From contig CAMNTH010000007.1 in the NCBI GenBank assembly GCA_946557785.1, positions 62,001 through 126,000 on the forward strand: a DNA stretch of 64,000 bases. The letters are read 5' to 3'. This document shows positions 1 to 9,005 of this stretch, one piece after another (the first letter of the stretch is position 1; each line of letters begins with the position of its first letter). The DNA comes from an uncultured Blautia sp. (GTDB lineage: Bacteria; Bacillota; Clostridia; Lachnospirales; Lachnospiraceae). The notes under the pieces are model-generated. The model made no database searches, was not told the DNA's origin, and worked only from the letters and a program-made list of their open reading frames with translations. The translations under genes and the position numbers were made by a program.

Positions 1-753
1 AATATTTACGCAACAGATGAGTTTAAGCAAATGTGTAAGGATATCAATGAGCTTGCAAGTGAAGGATTATTGATTTGCGACACACCGGGTGATAATGATT
101 ATTATAACAGCCGAATCATGTCTGAAACCTGCTCCTTGTTCTATACAGGAACGCAGAAGCCGGGAGGAGAGGTTGAAATTAGCCTGAGATATGGTGTGGA
201 TACGTCTGCCGGCGGTTATGGTATTCCTTACCTGGCTACTGCCGGCATCACTTCTACCATGTGGGGGATTTCTGTAACTTCAAAGCATCCGGATCGTACA
301 TTGGAGGTTCTGAATCTGATCAATACCGATCCATATGCAATGAATCTGCTGGCATATGGCGTTGAGGGAACTCACTGGGAATATGCAGATGAAAGCAAGA
401 CAAACATCAAGATCCTGGATGCAGGCTATAACCATGGTTCTTCCTGGGCATTGGGCAATGTGTTCCTTACCTATCCGACCGAGGGACAGCCGGTTGACGT
501 TTGGGAGCAGACAGCAGCTCTTAATGAGAGTGCAGAAGCATCCCCGCTGCTGGGATTCTCTTATACATCAGATAATGTAGAGGTTGAGACAGCCGATGTG
601 GCGAATGCAGTTTCTTCCGGTTACACTCTGTTCTCCGGAATGGTGGATGTTGAGCAGGGTATTGCGGATCTTCTGGAAAGAATGGATACCGCAGGATTTG
701 AAACTATGCGCGCAGATGCACAGGCGCAGGTAGATGCGTTTCTTGGCAAATAG
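1..753 (+). CDS. sugar ABC transporter substrate-binding lipoprotein, C-terminal part (5' end outside window)
   Basis: The reading frame is open from the first base, so the gene begins upstream; only about 250 C-terminal residues are here. The segment has the character of the C-terminal domain of large LplA/LipO-type binding proteins (DUF3502 type): the phrase NLLAYGVEGTHWEY and the ending with repeated Ala/Asp helices. Such proteins capture oligosaccharides outside the membrane and hand them to LplB/LplC-type permeases, which lie at 3691 and 4653. An intercistronic hairpin follows at 791-820, then the GH2 gene, so this is probably the first transport gene of the operon. Substrate not readable; the neighbouring uronate-type enzymes suggest a uronic-acid-containing glycan. 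Family call is by recall, no alignment run. Confidence 0.8.
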   Translation, partial: NIYATDEFKQMCKDINELASEGLLICDTPGDNDYYNSRIMSETCSLFYTGTQKPGGEVEISLRYGVDTSAGGYGIPYLATAGITSTMWGISVTSKHPDRTLEVLNLINTDPYAMNLLAYGVEGTHWEYADESKTNIKILDAGYNHGSSWALGNVFLTYPTEGQPVDVWEQTAALNESAEASPLLGFSYTSDNVEVETADVANAVSSGYTLFSGMVDVEQGIADLLERMDTAGFETMRADAQAQVDAFLGK

Positions 754-790
754 GAATAAATAAAAAGCATTGATAAATTGCGGATGTTCG

Positions 791-820
791 TGTGGGCAGC
801 AGATGACTTTGCTGCCCATA
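791..820 (+). promoter_or_regulatory. intercistronic hairpin after binding-protein gene
   Basis: GTGGGCAGC at 792-800 pairs with GCTGCCCAT at 811-819 around a 10-nt loop, with no clear U-run after it. It lies between the binding-protein gene and the GH2 gene. Hairpins in this place usually protect the upstream mRNA or partly terminate, giving more binding protein than downstream products. The role is inferred from position. Confidence 0.6.
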
Positions 821-855
821 CAAATATTTAAGATACTTTATATGGAGTTCAGAAT

Positions 856-3654
856 ATGGTTAGACAGTATTTAAATGGATTGTGGAAGGTAAAGATAGAC
901 CCGGAAGAGAACGGAATTGTGAATGGATGGATGAACCAGCCACTGGAGACTGAGATGACGGTTCAGGTGCCGGGATGTATTCAGCAGCTGGATCAGCTGG
1001 CGGAGACATATCCGCCTCATGATGATCTGCGTAATGGATATTTGGGAACATTTTTCCTGGAGAGAGAATTTCAGCTGCCGGATCGAAAAGAAGGAGAAAG
1101 GTGCCAATTAGTAGTCGGAGGTGCTGCACCCACAAGTTATATATGGGTAAATGGAAATTATGTTTCAAAAAGCAGCATGAGTTTGACGCAGATTACCCTG
1201 GATATTACGGAGTATGTTGTAACAGGAAAAAATCGTATTACAGTGGCCATTTCAGAGCAGTATGCGTCATTAGTACGTGGGATGAGGTTTGAGGAATTTA
1301 ACTGGTCTGGGATATATGGACAGGTTTATGTGGAACTGACCGGTGCAATACAGTTTTCAGAGGCGTATATTTCAATAGAGAAGGGAAAATCCGTATTGTA
1401 TTCCACCATAGAGAATCAGGCATCACAGGAGTTTGCAGGAGAGATACAGATACGGATTCAGGAACATGTATTTACAACGAAGGCTGTGCTTGCAGGAAAG
1501 AGCAAAACAGAGCTTGCAGCAGCTGTAAACGTGGAAGATCAGCCGCGTTGGTCATATGGGGAGCCAAATCTGATTGAGGTTGAGCTTAAGTGTACGGATA
1601 ATAATGGACATTTATGTCAAAATATTTTTAAGACGGGATTGCGGGAAATCACTACAGAGAAAAATAGAGTTCTGATGGATGGACTGCCGGTATTTTTTGC
1701 AGGAGCAGGTGAGGAGTACTATTCTCCAACGATTGCACCGCTGACAGATTTGAAGCTGATCCGGGACAGATATGGGGCAATGCAGAAATATGGATTTAAT
1801 TTCTTCCGTTATCATACCCATATTCCTACAGAGGAAGAGCTGACCATCGCAGATGAGATGGGAATGATGATCGGATTGGAATTCGGTATTGTATCTAATT
1901 TTAATAAGATGGAACCGACGGAACTGGCTCTGGAGATGCTGGGCAGATATGTGCGGCAGACGAGACGGCATCCCAGTCTGGTGATTTACGGACTGGGTAA
2001 TGAAGGCGCTCAGCTGATGATACATAGTGACGCAGAATGTGAGAAGGCCCGGATTGGATACCAGCTGATTAAGAGAAATACGACCAATCAATTTGCGATT
2101 ATAGCATTTGGTATTCAGGGAGAAAAACCGGAACTGAAAAATGATATCGAGACACCGCACCTGTGGGGAGAAAAATTTGTGTGGGCATATGACGGCCTTA
2201 CAGATATTCCCTGGAAAGCCCTGGAAGACACGGTAGGAACGAAACCTAATATTGTGCATGAATATGGAAAGTTTTGTGTATGGCCGTCATTGGAGGATGA
2301 GAAGAACGGTACGCTGGAACAGGGAGCAAAGCCAAGTTATGGAAGGGAAAGCCGGGCCTGGCTGAAAGAGAATGGACTGGAAACATACGAGACGCATCTT
2401 ATTGAACATTCACGGCATTTGGCCAATGGATTTAATCGGATTGTCATGGAAGAAGCACGCAGACAGAATTATATAAGCGGATATGTCATGTGGACTTTCT
2501 TTCGAAATAGCTGGAGATCCCGCGGCTTTTGTGATGAAGTGGGATTTCGCACCAATGGAGAGGAGGAAATTTTCCTTCAGGGTCCTAATGCGGAAGTGGC
2601 TCTCCTTATGGATCGCGGTTTTCAAAATCGTACTATCCCATGTGAAATTACGCAGACCATACGGATTTCGTTGTCTAACTTTGGCCGGATAAAGACCGGT
2701 GGGATATTGACAATCCGGCTGCTGTGCGGGATAGAGGTGATATGTGAGCACATATCACAGGAAGTTTCTGCAATGCCGGGTGAGACAAAGTATGCGGCAG
2801 AGATCACATTCTCTGTACCAGTACAGTATTCCGGAAAGGAATTAGAACTGCGGGCTGTTTTGGAAGAAAAAAATGGAGAGATAAAGGCAAAAAATTCCTG
2901 GGGATTATGGGCGTTTGATACTGCACCAGATCAGGAGACTCCGGTTTATTTTTATGTGGAAGATCGGGCAATGCACCGCGATTTAAAAAATATATTTCCA
3001 AGAGGATATAAGCTGTCTTCCGTGGATTCGGTTGTCTCCGGCTGCAGAAGCTGGCTGGATCCGCAGCTTGTGCAGACTGCCCGGCGGCAGGATGTACTGA
3101 TTATTGCAGATACCTGCGACAGTGTGGTTTGGGAATGTATTGAAATGGGGTGTCGTGTACTGCTGCTGGATAATGGACGCTTGCCGGAAAATTGGATTTA
3201 TCCGGTATTTCATGAAGACCTGGAGGGACGGGACCCCAGTCAGTTTTTTACCAGTTTCCGTGCAGGCTGGGATCAGGGAAATCTGGTGACGATTGTGGAG
3301 AAGGATAAGGTTCTGGATATGTTTCCGAATGCCGGCTATTGCGGGCTGCAATTTTTTGATATGTTCCAATATGCACGGCCTTTGAATATGAAGGCAGTGA
3401 GCGGCGGAATGAATGCTGAAGCGTCAAGAGTGATTTCCAGTCTTGCAAGAAGTAAACAGGATTCTAAGCAGGAGGATATGGTACAGGACGTGAATGCGGT
3501 AAAATCACAGGCAGCTCAGAATGAACATGCTTTTTGTGCCCGGGAACAGGGATATCTTACCCGTGTGGGGAAAAATTTGATGATATGTACTCTGCATGTG
3601 ACGGATAATACCGCAGGAATATTCCTTCTGAAAAATCTGGTTAAGAATTTTTAA
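856..3654 (+). CDS. glycoside hydrolase family 2 protein (beta-galactosidase/beta-glucuronidase superfamily)
   Basis: The protein has 932 residues and no signal peptide, so it is probably cytoplasmic and acts on imported oligosaccharides. The N-terminal ~160 residues have the GH2 jelly-roll pattern (LNGLWKVKID at the start, WVNGNYV and FNWSGIYGQVYVEL later), followed by an Ig-like domain and the TIM barrel from about residue 270. The likely acid/base is Glu383 in YGLGNEG and the likely nucleophile Glu469 in IVHEYG, 86 residues apart, as expected for retaining GH2 enzymes. A further ~300 residues of beta-rich C-terminal sequence make it longer than a typical beta-glucuronidase. It sits between the transporter genes and is followed by IolB/KduI-like and KduD-like genes, so a beta-uronidase-type specificity is plausible. 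The exact sugar cannot be read from sequence. Confidence 0.85.
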   Translation: MVRQYLNGLWKVKIDPEENGIVNGWMNQPLETEMTVQVPGCIQQLDQLAETYPPHDDLRNGYLGTFFLEREFQLPDRKEGERCQLVVGGAAPTSYIWVNGNYVSKSSMSLTQITLDITEYVVTGKNRITVAISEQYASLVRGMRFEEFNWSGIYGQVYVELTGAIQFSEAYISIEKGKSVLYSTIENQASQEFAGEIQIRIQEHVFTTKAVLAGKSKTELAAAVNVEDQPRWSYGEPNLIEVELKCTDNNGHLCQNIFKTGLREITTEKNRVLMDGLPVFFAGAGEEYYSPTIAPLTDLKLIRDRYGAMQKYGFNFFRYHTHIPTEEELTIADEMGMMIGLEFGIVSNFNKMEPTELALEMLGRYVRQTRRHPSLVIYGLGNEGAQLMIHSDAECEKARIGYQLIKRNTTNQFAIIAFGIQGEKPELKNDIETPHLWGEKFVWAYDGLTDIPWKALEDTVGTKPNIVHEYGKFCVWPSLEDEKNGTLEQGAKPSYGRESRAWLKENGLETYETHLIEHSRHLANGFNRIVMEEARRQNYISGYVMWTFFRNSWRSRGFCDEVGFRTNGEEEIFLQGPNAEVALLMDRGFQNRTIPCEITQTIRISLSNFGRIKTGGILTIRLLCGIEVICEHISQEVSAMPGETKYAAEITFSVPVQYSGKELELRAVLEEKNGEIKAKNSWGLWAFDTAPDQETPVYFYVEDRAMHRDLKNIFPRGYKLSSVDSVVSGCRSWLDPQLVQTARRQDVLIIADTCDSVVWECIEMGCRVLLLDNGRLPENWIYPVFHEDLEGRDPSQFFTSFRAGWDQGNLVTIVEKDKVLDMFPNAGYCGLQFFDMFQYARPLNMKAVSGGMNAEASRVISSLARSKQDSKQEDMVQDVNAVKSQAAQNEHAFCAREQGYLTRVGKNLMICTLHVTDNTAGIFLLKNLVKNF

Positions 3655-3690
3655 ATCGGATAGAATGCATATTAGAAAGGAATGATTTTT

Positions 3691-4614
3691 ATGAATATGA
3701 AAAAGAAACGATTCAGAAGTGCAAAACCAGACAGGACATTGACTATCATGGCGCTGATCCCATCAATTATGCTTCTGGTATTTGTTTACCTGCCTATGCC
3801 GGGACTGATACTGGCATTTAAGAACTTTAAGGTGGTTGACGGTATTTTTGGAAGTGAGTTTTGCGGATTAAAGAACTTTTCATTTTTCTTTAAATCCAGC
3901 GATGCTGCAACGGTACTTCGTAATACGTTAGGAATGAATCTGATTTTTATTGTGATGACGTTGGTGGTTTCGGTTGCCGTTGCATTGATGCTGAATGAAA
4001 TCCGGAGCCGCCGAACAGTAAAAGCCATTCAGACCATCATGTTTTTTCCGTACTTTATCAGCTGGGTTGTTGCAGCGTATATGGTATATGCATTTTTAAA
4101 TCAGCAGTACGGTATTATGAACAGTGTCTGTGATTTCCTGCATATACCGCGTGTTGCCTGGTATGCGGATTCAAAATACTGGCCATTTATACTGAGTTTC
4201 TTGTACATTTGGAAAAATGCCGGATATCAGAGCGTTATTTATTATGCTACGATTATCGGTATTGATGACAGCTATTATGAATCTGCGGCTCTGGACGGTG
4301 CAAGCCGGTGGCAGATGGCCTGGAATATTACCCTGCCTTGTATGAAAAACGTGATCATTTGTATTACTACCCTGGCAATTGGCCGTGTTATGTATTCTGA
4401 CTTTGGTCTGTTTTATCAGGTACCGAGGGATGTCGGTGCGCTTTATGCGACAACAGATGTATTGGATACGTATATTTATCGTGCGCTTCGTGTGACCGGA
4501 AATGTGGGCGCCAGTGCGGCAGTAGGATTTGTTCAGGCAATCACAGGTTTTGCATTAATCATGATTACCAATCTGATTGTCCGGAAAATTGATAAGGACA
4601 GTGCTCTGTTCTGA
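3691..4614 (+). CDS. sugar ABC transporter permease, LplB type
   Basis: Membrane subunit of a binding-protein-dependent carbohydrate importer, with about six hydrophobic segments and the cytoplasmic EAA loop YYESAALDGASRWQMAW that docks the ATPase. I chose the ATG at 3691 because AGAAAGG at 3674-3680 sits 10 nt upstream; the in-frame ATG at 3682 is too close to that site. It forms a pair with the permease at 4653. No ATPase gene lies in this operon, which is usual for this class, where a shared MsmK/UgpC-type ATPase is encoded elsewhere. Substrate unknown. Confidence 0.88.
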   Translation: MNMKKKRFRSAKPDRTLTIMALIPSIMLLVFVYLPMPGLILAFKNFKVVDGIFGSEFCGLKNFSFFFKSSDAATVLRNTLGMNLIFIVMTLVVSVAVALMLNEIRSRRTVKAIQTIMFFPYFISWVVAAYMVYAFLNQQYGIMNSVCDFLHIPRVAWYADSKYWPFILSFLYIWKNAGYQSVIYYATIIGIDDSYYESAALDGASRWQMAWNITLPCMKNVIICITTLAIGRVMYSDFGLFYQVPRDVGALYATTDVLDTYIYRALRVTGNVGASAAVGFVQAITGFALIMITNLIVRKIDKDSALF

Positions 4615-4652
4615 TGCAGCAAAGGACATTGTAAGAAGAGGAAGTGACTGAT

Positions 4653-5534
4653 ATGAATAAAATTAGTAAAAAAGCAAGAATTATTATCACGTTGATTATG
4701 ATTGTGATTTGTGTAATCTGCCTGCTCCCGATTGTTGCGATTATTTCCATTTCTGTTTCGGAGCAGAGCCGCCTGATTAAAGAAGGCTATAGTTTATTGC
4801 CGAGAGGATTTTCACTGGACGGATATGCATTTGTATTTAAGGATATGGAGAAGATTCTGCGGGCTTACCGAAATTCGATTATTAGAACAGCCATTGGTAC
4901 AGGACTGGGGCTTTTGATGAATTCACTGTTTGCGTATGTGCTGTCTCGGCCAAAGTACCGGTATCGTACGGCCCTGACGATTTTCCTGACAATTCCTATG
5001 GTATTAAATGCTGGTCTGGTGCCCACATATTTAGTATATACACAGTACCTGCATATGAAGGATTCCTGGGCAGCACTGATTATGCCATTGGCGGTAGTAC
5101 CCTGGTATATTATTCTGATGAGGACATTCTTTAATCAGATTCCTTATGAATTGTCTGAGGCAGCTCGAATCGACGGCGCGGGAGAATGGCGGATTTACTG
5201 GAATATAGTTTTGCCGCTGGCAAAGCCGGCGCTGGCAACAGTGGGAATGTTTCTGGCGCTGTCGTATTGGAATGACTGGTGGTATCCCATGCTGTATATA
5301 GAGACTCCGGAACTGATCACGCTGCAGCATATGCTGTCCAGAATGATGAAGGATGTCATCGAATTAGCCAATGCGGCGGTACAATCGGGTCTTAATGTGA
5401 GTATTGCGGATCTGCCGACAGAAGTTATGCGTATGGCCATGTGTATGGTAGCGGCAGGACCGATGCTGTTTATTTTCCCGTTCTTCCAGAAGTACTTTGT
5501 GAAAGGTCTTACTGTGGGCGGTGTGAAAGGTTAA
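4653..5534 (+). CDS. sugar ABC transporter permease, LplC type
   Basis: Second membrane subunit of the importer, of the MalG/LplC group, with about six membrane segments. The EAA loop reads LSEAARIDGAGEWRIYW and the C-terminus ends in KYFVKGLTVGGVKG, typical of LplC/YtcP-type permeases. A GTG at 4644 is in frame, but the ATG at 4653 has the better spacing (about 10 nt) from GAAGAGGAAG at 4634-4643. It follows the first permease by about 40 nt and precedes the isomerase gene by a similar gap, consistent with one transcript. Confidence 0.88.
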   Translation: MNKISKKARIIITLIMIVICVICLLPIVAIISISVSEQSRLIKEGYSLLPRGFSLDGYAFVFKDMEKILRAYRNSIIRTAIGTGLGLLMNSLFAYVLSRPKYRYRTALTIFLTIPMVLNAGLVPTYLVYTQYLHMKDSWAALIMPLAVVPWYIILMRTFFNQIPYELSEAARIDGAGEWRIYWNIVLPLAKPALATVGMFLALSYWNDWWYPMLYIETPELITLQHMLSRMMKDVIELANAAVQSGLNVSIADLPTEVMRMAMCMVAAGPMLFIFPFFQKYFVKGLTVGGVKG

Positions 5535-5573
5535 TGAAGTATTTTATTTTGTTGAAAAAGAGAGGTCTTTGAT

Positions 5574-6371
5574 ATGTTAACGAAAGAGATGATGAGTAGT
5601 TGGGCTGTACAGTCTCCGGAAGAACCGGGATTTCATGCAGTCATTACACCGGAGAAAACGGATTGTAAGCATGCGAGGGTTTATCGTCTGAATCTGAAAG
5701 CAGGAACAAGCTATATCCTATGTTCTGAGGCATTGGAAATGCATCCGGTACTGATTAACGGTGCAGCAGAATTGTCTGGTCATAAAGAGCTGCAAAGAGC
5801 GATGAAAAAATTTGATTCCTTTTATATCCCGGGAAATGAGAAGGTTACGATTACCGCACTGGAGGACAGTATTTTTTATATTGCGGCAGCAGCAGATGAG
5901 GGGTATGGCAAGGTTTTGTTTCGGGAATTTGATCTTTCCTTGCCCATTGGGGATATCCATCAGATTCATGGAAGCGGCGTGGCAGAAAGAGAAGTATTTA
6001 TGACACTTTCGGATAAGGATGAGGCCTCCCGTCTGATTTGCGGCGTGACCTGGGGCGGCGCCGGCGCTTGGACCAGCTGGCCGCCGCATCAGCATGAGAA
6101 GGATTTAGAAGAAGTGTATTGTTATATGGATATGCCGCTGCCTCATTTTGGATTTCACATCAGCTATCTGAAATCCGGAGAGGTGGAGGATATCGTTACG
6201 CATACAGTCCATTCGGGAACTATGGTACAGGCACCCTGCGGCTACCATCCAACAGTGGCATCTCCGGGAATAAGAAATGCTTATTTTTGGGTTCTTGGTG
6301 CAATGCGTCATTCCAGCAGAAGATATGATTTGGCAATTTGCGATCCTGCATTAGAAAATTTTAATTCATAG
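5574..6371 (+). CDS. KduI/IolB-family cupin isomerase (5-deoxy-glucuronate isomerase-like)
   Basis: A 265-residue protein of the PF04962 family, which holds both KduI (5-keto-4-deoxyuronate isomerase) and IolB (5-deoxy-glucuronate isomerase). Metal-binding cupin residues are visible in SWPPHQHEKDLEEVY and in the later GYHP motif. Both motifs and the length (IolB about 270) look more like IolB than the E. coli KduI form. The next gene is KduD-like, and in pectin or glycosaminoglycan pathways KduI and KduD act in sequence on unsaturated uronates. The pairing suggests this IolB-like protein may do the KduI step here. RBS AGAGAGG lies about 8 nt before the ATG. The exact reaction is inference. 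Confidence 0.72.
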   Translation: MLTKEMMSSWAVQSPEEPGFHAVITPEKTDCKHARVYRLNLKAGTSYILCSEALEMHPVLINGAAELSGHKELQRAMKKFDSFYIPGNEKVTITALEDSIFYIAAAADEGYGKVLFREFDLSLPIGDIHQIHGSGVAEREVFMTLSDKDEASRLICGVTWGGAGAWTSWPPHQHEKDLEEVYCYMDMPLPHFGFHISYLKSGEVEDIVTHTVHSGTMVQAPCGYHPTVASPGIRNAYFWVLGAMRHSSRRYDLAICDPALENFNS

Positions 6372-6384
6372 GAGAAGGCAGAGA

Positions 6385-7152
6385 ATGAACAATTTATTTG
6401 ACATTAAGGGTTGGAGGGCAATTGTTACCGGCGGAACGAGGGGACTGGGCTATGGTATGGCTGAGGGACTGATGGAAGCGGGGGCAAAGGTTGTTGTTGT
6501 CGGCTCAACAGAGAAAGCAGAGACAGCTGCCAAGTCGTTTTGCCACAAAGGATTCTGGTGCAGAGGAATTAAAATAGATTTGAAAAACCGGGAAGAGCGT
6601 ATTTGCGGATTTGAGAAAGCGGTACAGCTCCTTGGCGGACTGGATATTATTATTAATGCGGCGGGCATTCAGCGCCGCTATCCTTGTGAGGAATTTCCCA
6701 TGGAAGACTGGCAGAGTGTGCTGGAGGTAAATCTTACGGCAGCTTTTGAGCTGAGCCAGCTTGCGGCAAAGGAGTTTTTGAAGAAAGAGCAGCCTTATGG
6801 AAAAATTATCAATATCGCATCTATGCTGTCATTTTTCGGTGGTTTTACCGTACCGGCTTACGCAGCATCCAAAGGCGGTGTTGCGCAGTTCAGCAAGGCT
6901 ATGTGCAATGAGCTGGCAAATAAAGGAATTAATGTGAATTGTATAGCACCTGGCTATATGGATACGGAAATGAATACAGCTTTGACAGATACGAAGAATC
7001 CGCGGTGTGCAGAGATAGTAGGACGTATTCCTGCAGGCAGATGGGGATTGCCGGAAGATATGAAGGGAACAGCATTATTTTTGGCGTCTCATGCGTCGGA
7101 CTATGTGAACGGAGCTGTAATTCCAGTGGATGGCGGATATCTGGTGAAATAA
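6385..7152 (+). CDS. kduD: short-chain dehydrogenase, KduD-like (2-dehydro-3-deoxy-D-gluconate 5-dehydrogenase)
   Basis: A 255-residue classical SDR. The Rossmann motif TGGTRGLGYG is near residue 16, NAAG near 91, and the catalytic pair Tyr159/Lys163 is in AYAASKGG. Segments NIASMLSFFGG, GYMDTEMNTAL and RIPAGRWGLPED are characteristic of KduD, which interconverts 2,5-diketo-3-deoxygluconate and 2-keto-3-deoxygluconate using NAD(H). It begins 13 nt after the isomerase gene with its own GGAGAAGG site, so the two are likely co-translated. Other SDR activities on related acids cannot be excluded. Confidence 0.8.
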   Translation: MNNLFDIKGWRAIVTGGTRGLGYGMAEGLMEAGAKVVVVGSTEKAETAAKSFCHKGFWCRGIKIDLKNREERICGFEKAVQLLGGLDIIINAAGIQRRYPCEEFPMEDWQSVLEVNLTAAFELSQLAAKEFLKKEQPYGKIINIASMLSFFGGFTVPAYAASKGGVAQFSKAMCNELANKGINVNCIAPGYMDTEMNTALTDTKNPRCAEIVGRIPAGRWGLPEDMKGTALFLASHASDYVNGAVIPVDGGYLVK

Positions 7153-7195
7153 AGAAATTAAGGAAACTGATTGGAGTAAACCAGGAGGAATTTTA

Positions 7196-8224
7196 ATGTT
7201 TAATAAAATGATTCAAAAATACAAAGATTTATACGAAAATCCAGCTAACTGTGAACCGCTGGTTCAGGTTCTCTATCCTTTTCCAAGGTTTTACCCTATT
7301 AAGGAGACACTCACTTCTCCTGAAAAGATGCTGGCTAATCAAATGGCTGCCATTGAGGCTCGTTTGAAGGTAGGAGATGATTATCTTCCCGCCCTTCGGG
7401 TTGATTTCGGCACGGCTCAGATTGCTCATATGTTTGGCTGCCCTATGCATGTTATGGAGGATTCGGAGCCGTGCTGCGGGGCTCATATACTAAATGATAT
7501 AGCCAAAGCAGATATGCTTCCCGTACCTGCCATGGATAGTGGCTGGAATGCTCGAGTAGATGAATTTCAGCAATATTTTATGGAACATAAGCCGGAGTGG
7601 CTGCCTATTCAGCATCCGGATGTGCAGGGACCCTTTAATACCGGTCATCTGATTCGCGGAAATGATATTATTTATGATTTTTATGATGACCCTGAAAATG
7701 TGGAAAAACTGTTAATGAAGGTTTCGGATTTTATGGTAGACTGGATAAAATATACCACTCGGGAAACCAATCCGGAAGAGGGATGGTTCTATGACCGCGG
7801 CGGTCTCTGGAGAGGCAATGCCCGACTTTGCAACTGCTCACTGCAAATCGTTTCCCCCGGCATTTACCGGGACCACATTATGGCCTCGGATGCCAGCTTT
7901 TTAAAGTCCATCGGTATGGGCCGCGTACACTACTGCGGCAGTTACACAGAGGTTCTGGATGACCTGTTTCAGCTTTCAGATATGACCAATCTGGAAATTG
8001 ACTCTCAGTATCATGATGTAATTCCTGCCTGCGAGAAGGCGCCGGAGCAGACTTCAGTTATGTTTTGTGACTGGTCCAACGAACCCGGGAACAGAGAATG
8101 GTATGATAAGATCTTAAATGGTGAAATTCCAAAGAAGAAAAATATTGTATTTCAGGCTAAAGCATCGGATTTAGAAGATGCCAAGCGTGTATACGATAAG
8201 TTGAAAAATCAGCTTTGCAGATGA
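7196..8224 (+). CDS. uroporphyrinogen decarboxylase (URO-D) fold protein of unknown function
   Basis: 342 residues with the general layout of the URO-D/cobalamin-independent methyltransferase superfamily: an N-terminal LRVDFGTAQIAHMFGC segment, a central HPDVQGPFNTG segment, and an MGRVHYCGS segment near residue 245 where family members carry metal or substrate ligands. Paralogues of this fold occur beside glycosidase and sugar ABC genes in Clostridia without an assigned role, and nothing here suggests heme synthesis. It starts 43 nt after kduD behind CAGGAGG and ends the operon. Codon use in the second half looks slightly different from its neighbours, but I did not measure it. Confidence 0.6.
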   Translation: MFNKMIQKYKDLYENPANCEPLVQVLYPFPRFYPIKETLTSPEKMLANQMAAIEARLKVGDDYLPALRVDFGTAQIAHMFGCPMHVMEDSEPCCGAHILNDIAKADMLPVPAMDSGWNARVDEFQQYFMEHKPEWLPIQHPDVQGPFNTGHLIRGNDIIYDFYDDPENVEKLLMKVSDFMVDWIKYTTRETNPEEGWFYDRGGLWRGNARLCNCSLQIVSPGIYRDHIMASDASFLKSIGMGRVHYCGSYTEVLDDLFQLSDMTNLEIDSQYHDVIPACEKAPEQTSVMFCDWSNEPGNREWYDKILNGEIPKKKNIVFQAKASDLEDAKRVYDKLKNQLCR

Positions 8225-8237
8225 AGCCCATTGCCTG

Positions 8238-8747
8238 AGCCGAATCCCCTCAAAGTGGAAATCATGTATGTGTCAGCAGCTGGTATTGGAAGATTTATAT
8301 GGATTGTTTTATTGATAATAAATATATGCTTTTTCCCCACCGACAGCTTTGCTTCCGCCAAAACGGATGCTCCGCTTCGCATCGGCCTGGAATTTGGGAG
8401 GCAGACTACAATACTTCTTTTCATATATTGAACGAAAATCTGAAACATCTGGAAAAACTGGCCAATGTTGAAATTGTACGGGCGGATAAGCTGACTTTCG
8501 GTTCCTCCAGTGAACCGTCCGCTTATAGTGTGGAAGATCTAATTAATAGAAATGTAGATGGTATTTTGTTTGCTCCTACTACAGACCAGGTATTGCCGAT
8601 AATCTGCCGCATGTGTGAGGGCGAGAAGGTTTACTGTGCAAAGCATCCCCCTATTATATTGGGAATACATATGAAAATGAAGAACAGGGGGCATATGAAC
8701 TGGCGAAATCAGTCCTGGAAAAGGGCTACCGCAAAAAAAGGCTGTAA
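8238..8747 (+). pseudogene. decayed periplasmic sugar-binding protein (type 1 periplasmic-binding fold)
   Basis: Three reading frames carry successive pieces of one protein. The first frame encodes a hydrophobic segment and then KTDAPLRIGLEFGRQ (8231-8431). The second continues with NLKHLEKLANVEIVRAD and VEDLINRNVDGILFAP (about 8405-8640). A third picks up GNTYENEEQGAYELAKSVLEKG and stops at 8747. These match the order of a ribose/galactose-type binding protein. At least two frameshifts plus loss of the remaining C-terminal two thirds make it nonfunctional. A terminator follows directly. Confidence 0.75.
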
Positions 8748-8759
8748 GGTTTTAAAGAA

Positions 8760-8800
8760 GAATCCCTCGACTGTGTTCACAGTTAGGGGATTCGTTTTTT
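8760..8800 (+). terminator. rho-independent terminator after the decayed binding-protein gene
   Basis: A 14-bp imperfect stem (GAATCCCTCGACTG with CAGTTAGGGGATTC, 8760-8793) with a 6-nt loop is followed by TTTTTT at 8795-8800. It closes the GH2 operon region and separates it from the promoter at 8863. Confidence 0.85.
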
Positions 8801-8862
8801 GTCAACATAGACTAATTATTTCTTTTGGCCTATTGGCGTGATATTGTTATAAATATAAAGAG

Positions 8863-8891
8863 TTGACAATAAATTTATTATGCATTATAAT
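8863..8891 (+). promoter_or_regulatory. consensus sigma-A promoter with embedded palindrome, first ABC module
   Basis: TTGACA at 8863-8868, a 17-nt spacer and TATAAT at 8886-8891 form a perfect housekeeping promoter. The spacer begins with the perfect 12-bp palindrome AATAAATTTATT (8868-8879). Nearly the same block occurs at 15108-15124 before the second module. A strong promoter with a palindrome between its hexamers is the usual arrangement for repression; the nearby BlaI-type repressor is the obvious candidate (inference). The mRNA leader before the ATG at 9006 is about 107 nt. Confidence 0.8.
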
Positions 8892-9005
8892 ACACATATA
8901 AAATGTACAATAAATAAAAAATATAAATATAATACATTCAGGTTAAAGATGAGAAATAGAGATTAATTGCTTCTATTGACAGGTTAAGATGTGAAAGAGG
9001 GAAAA

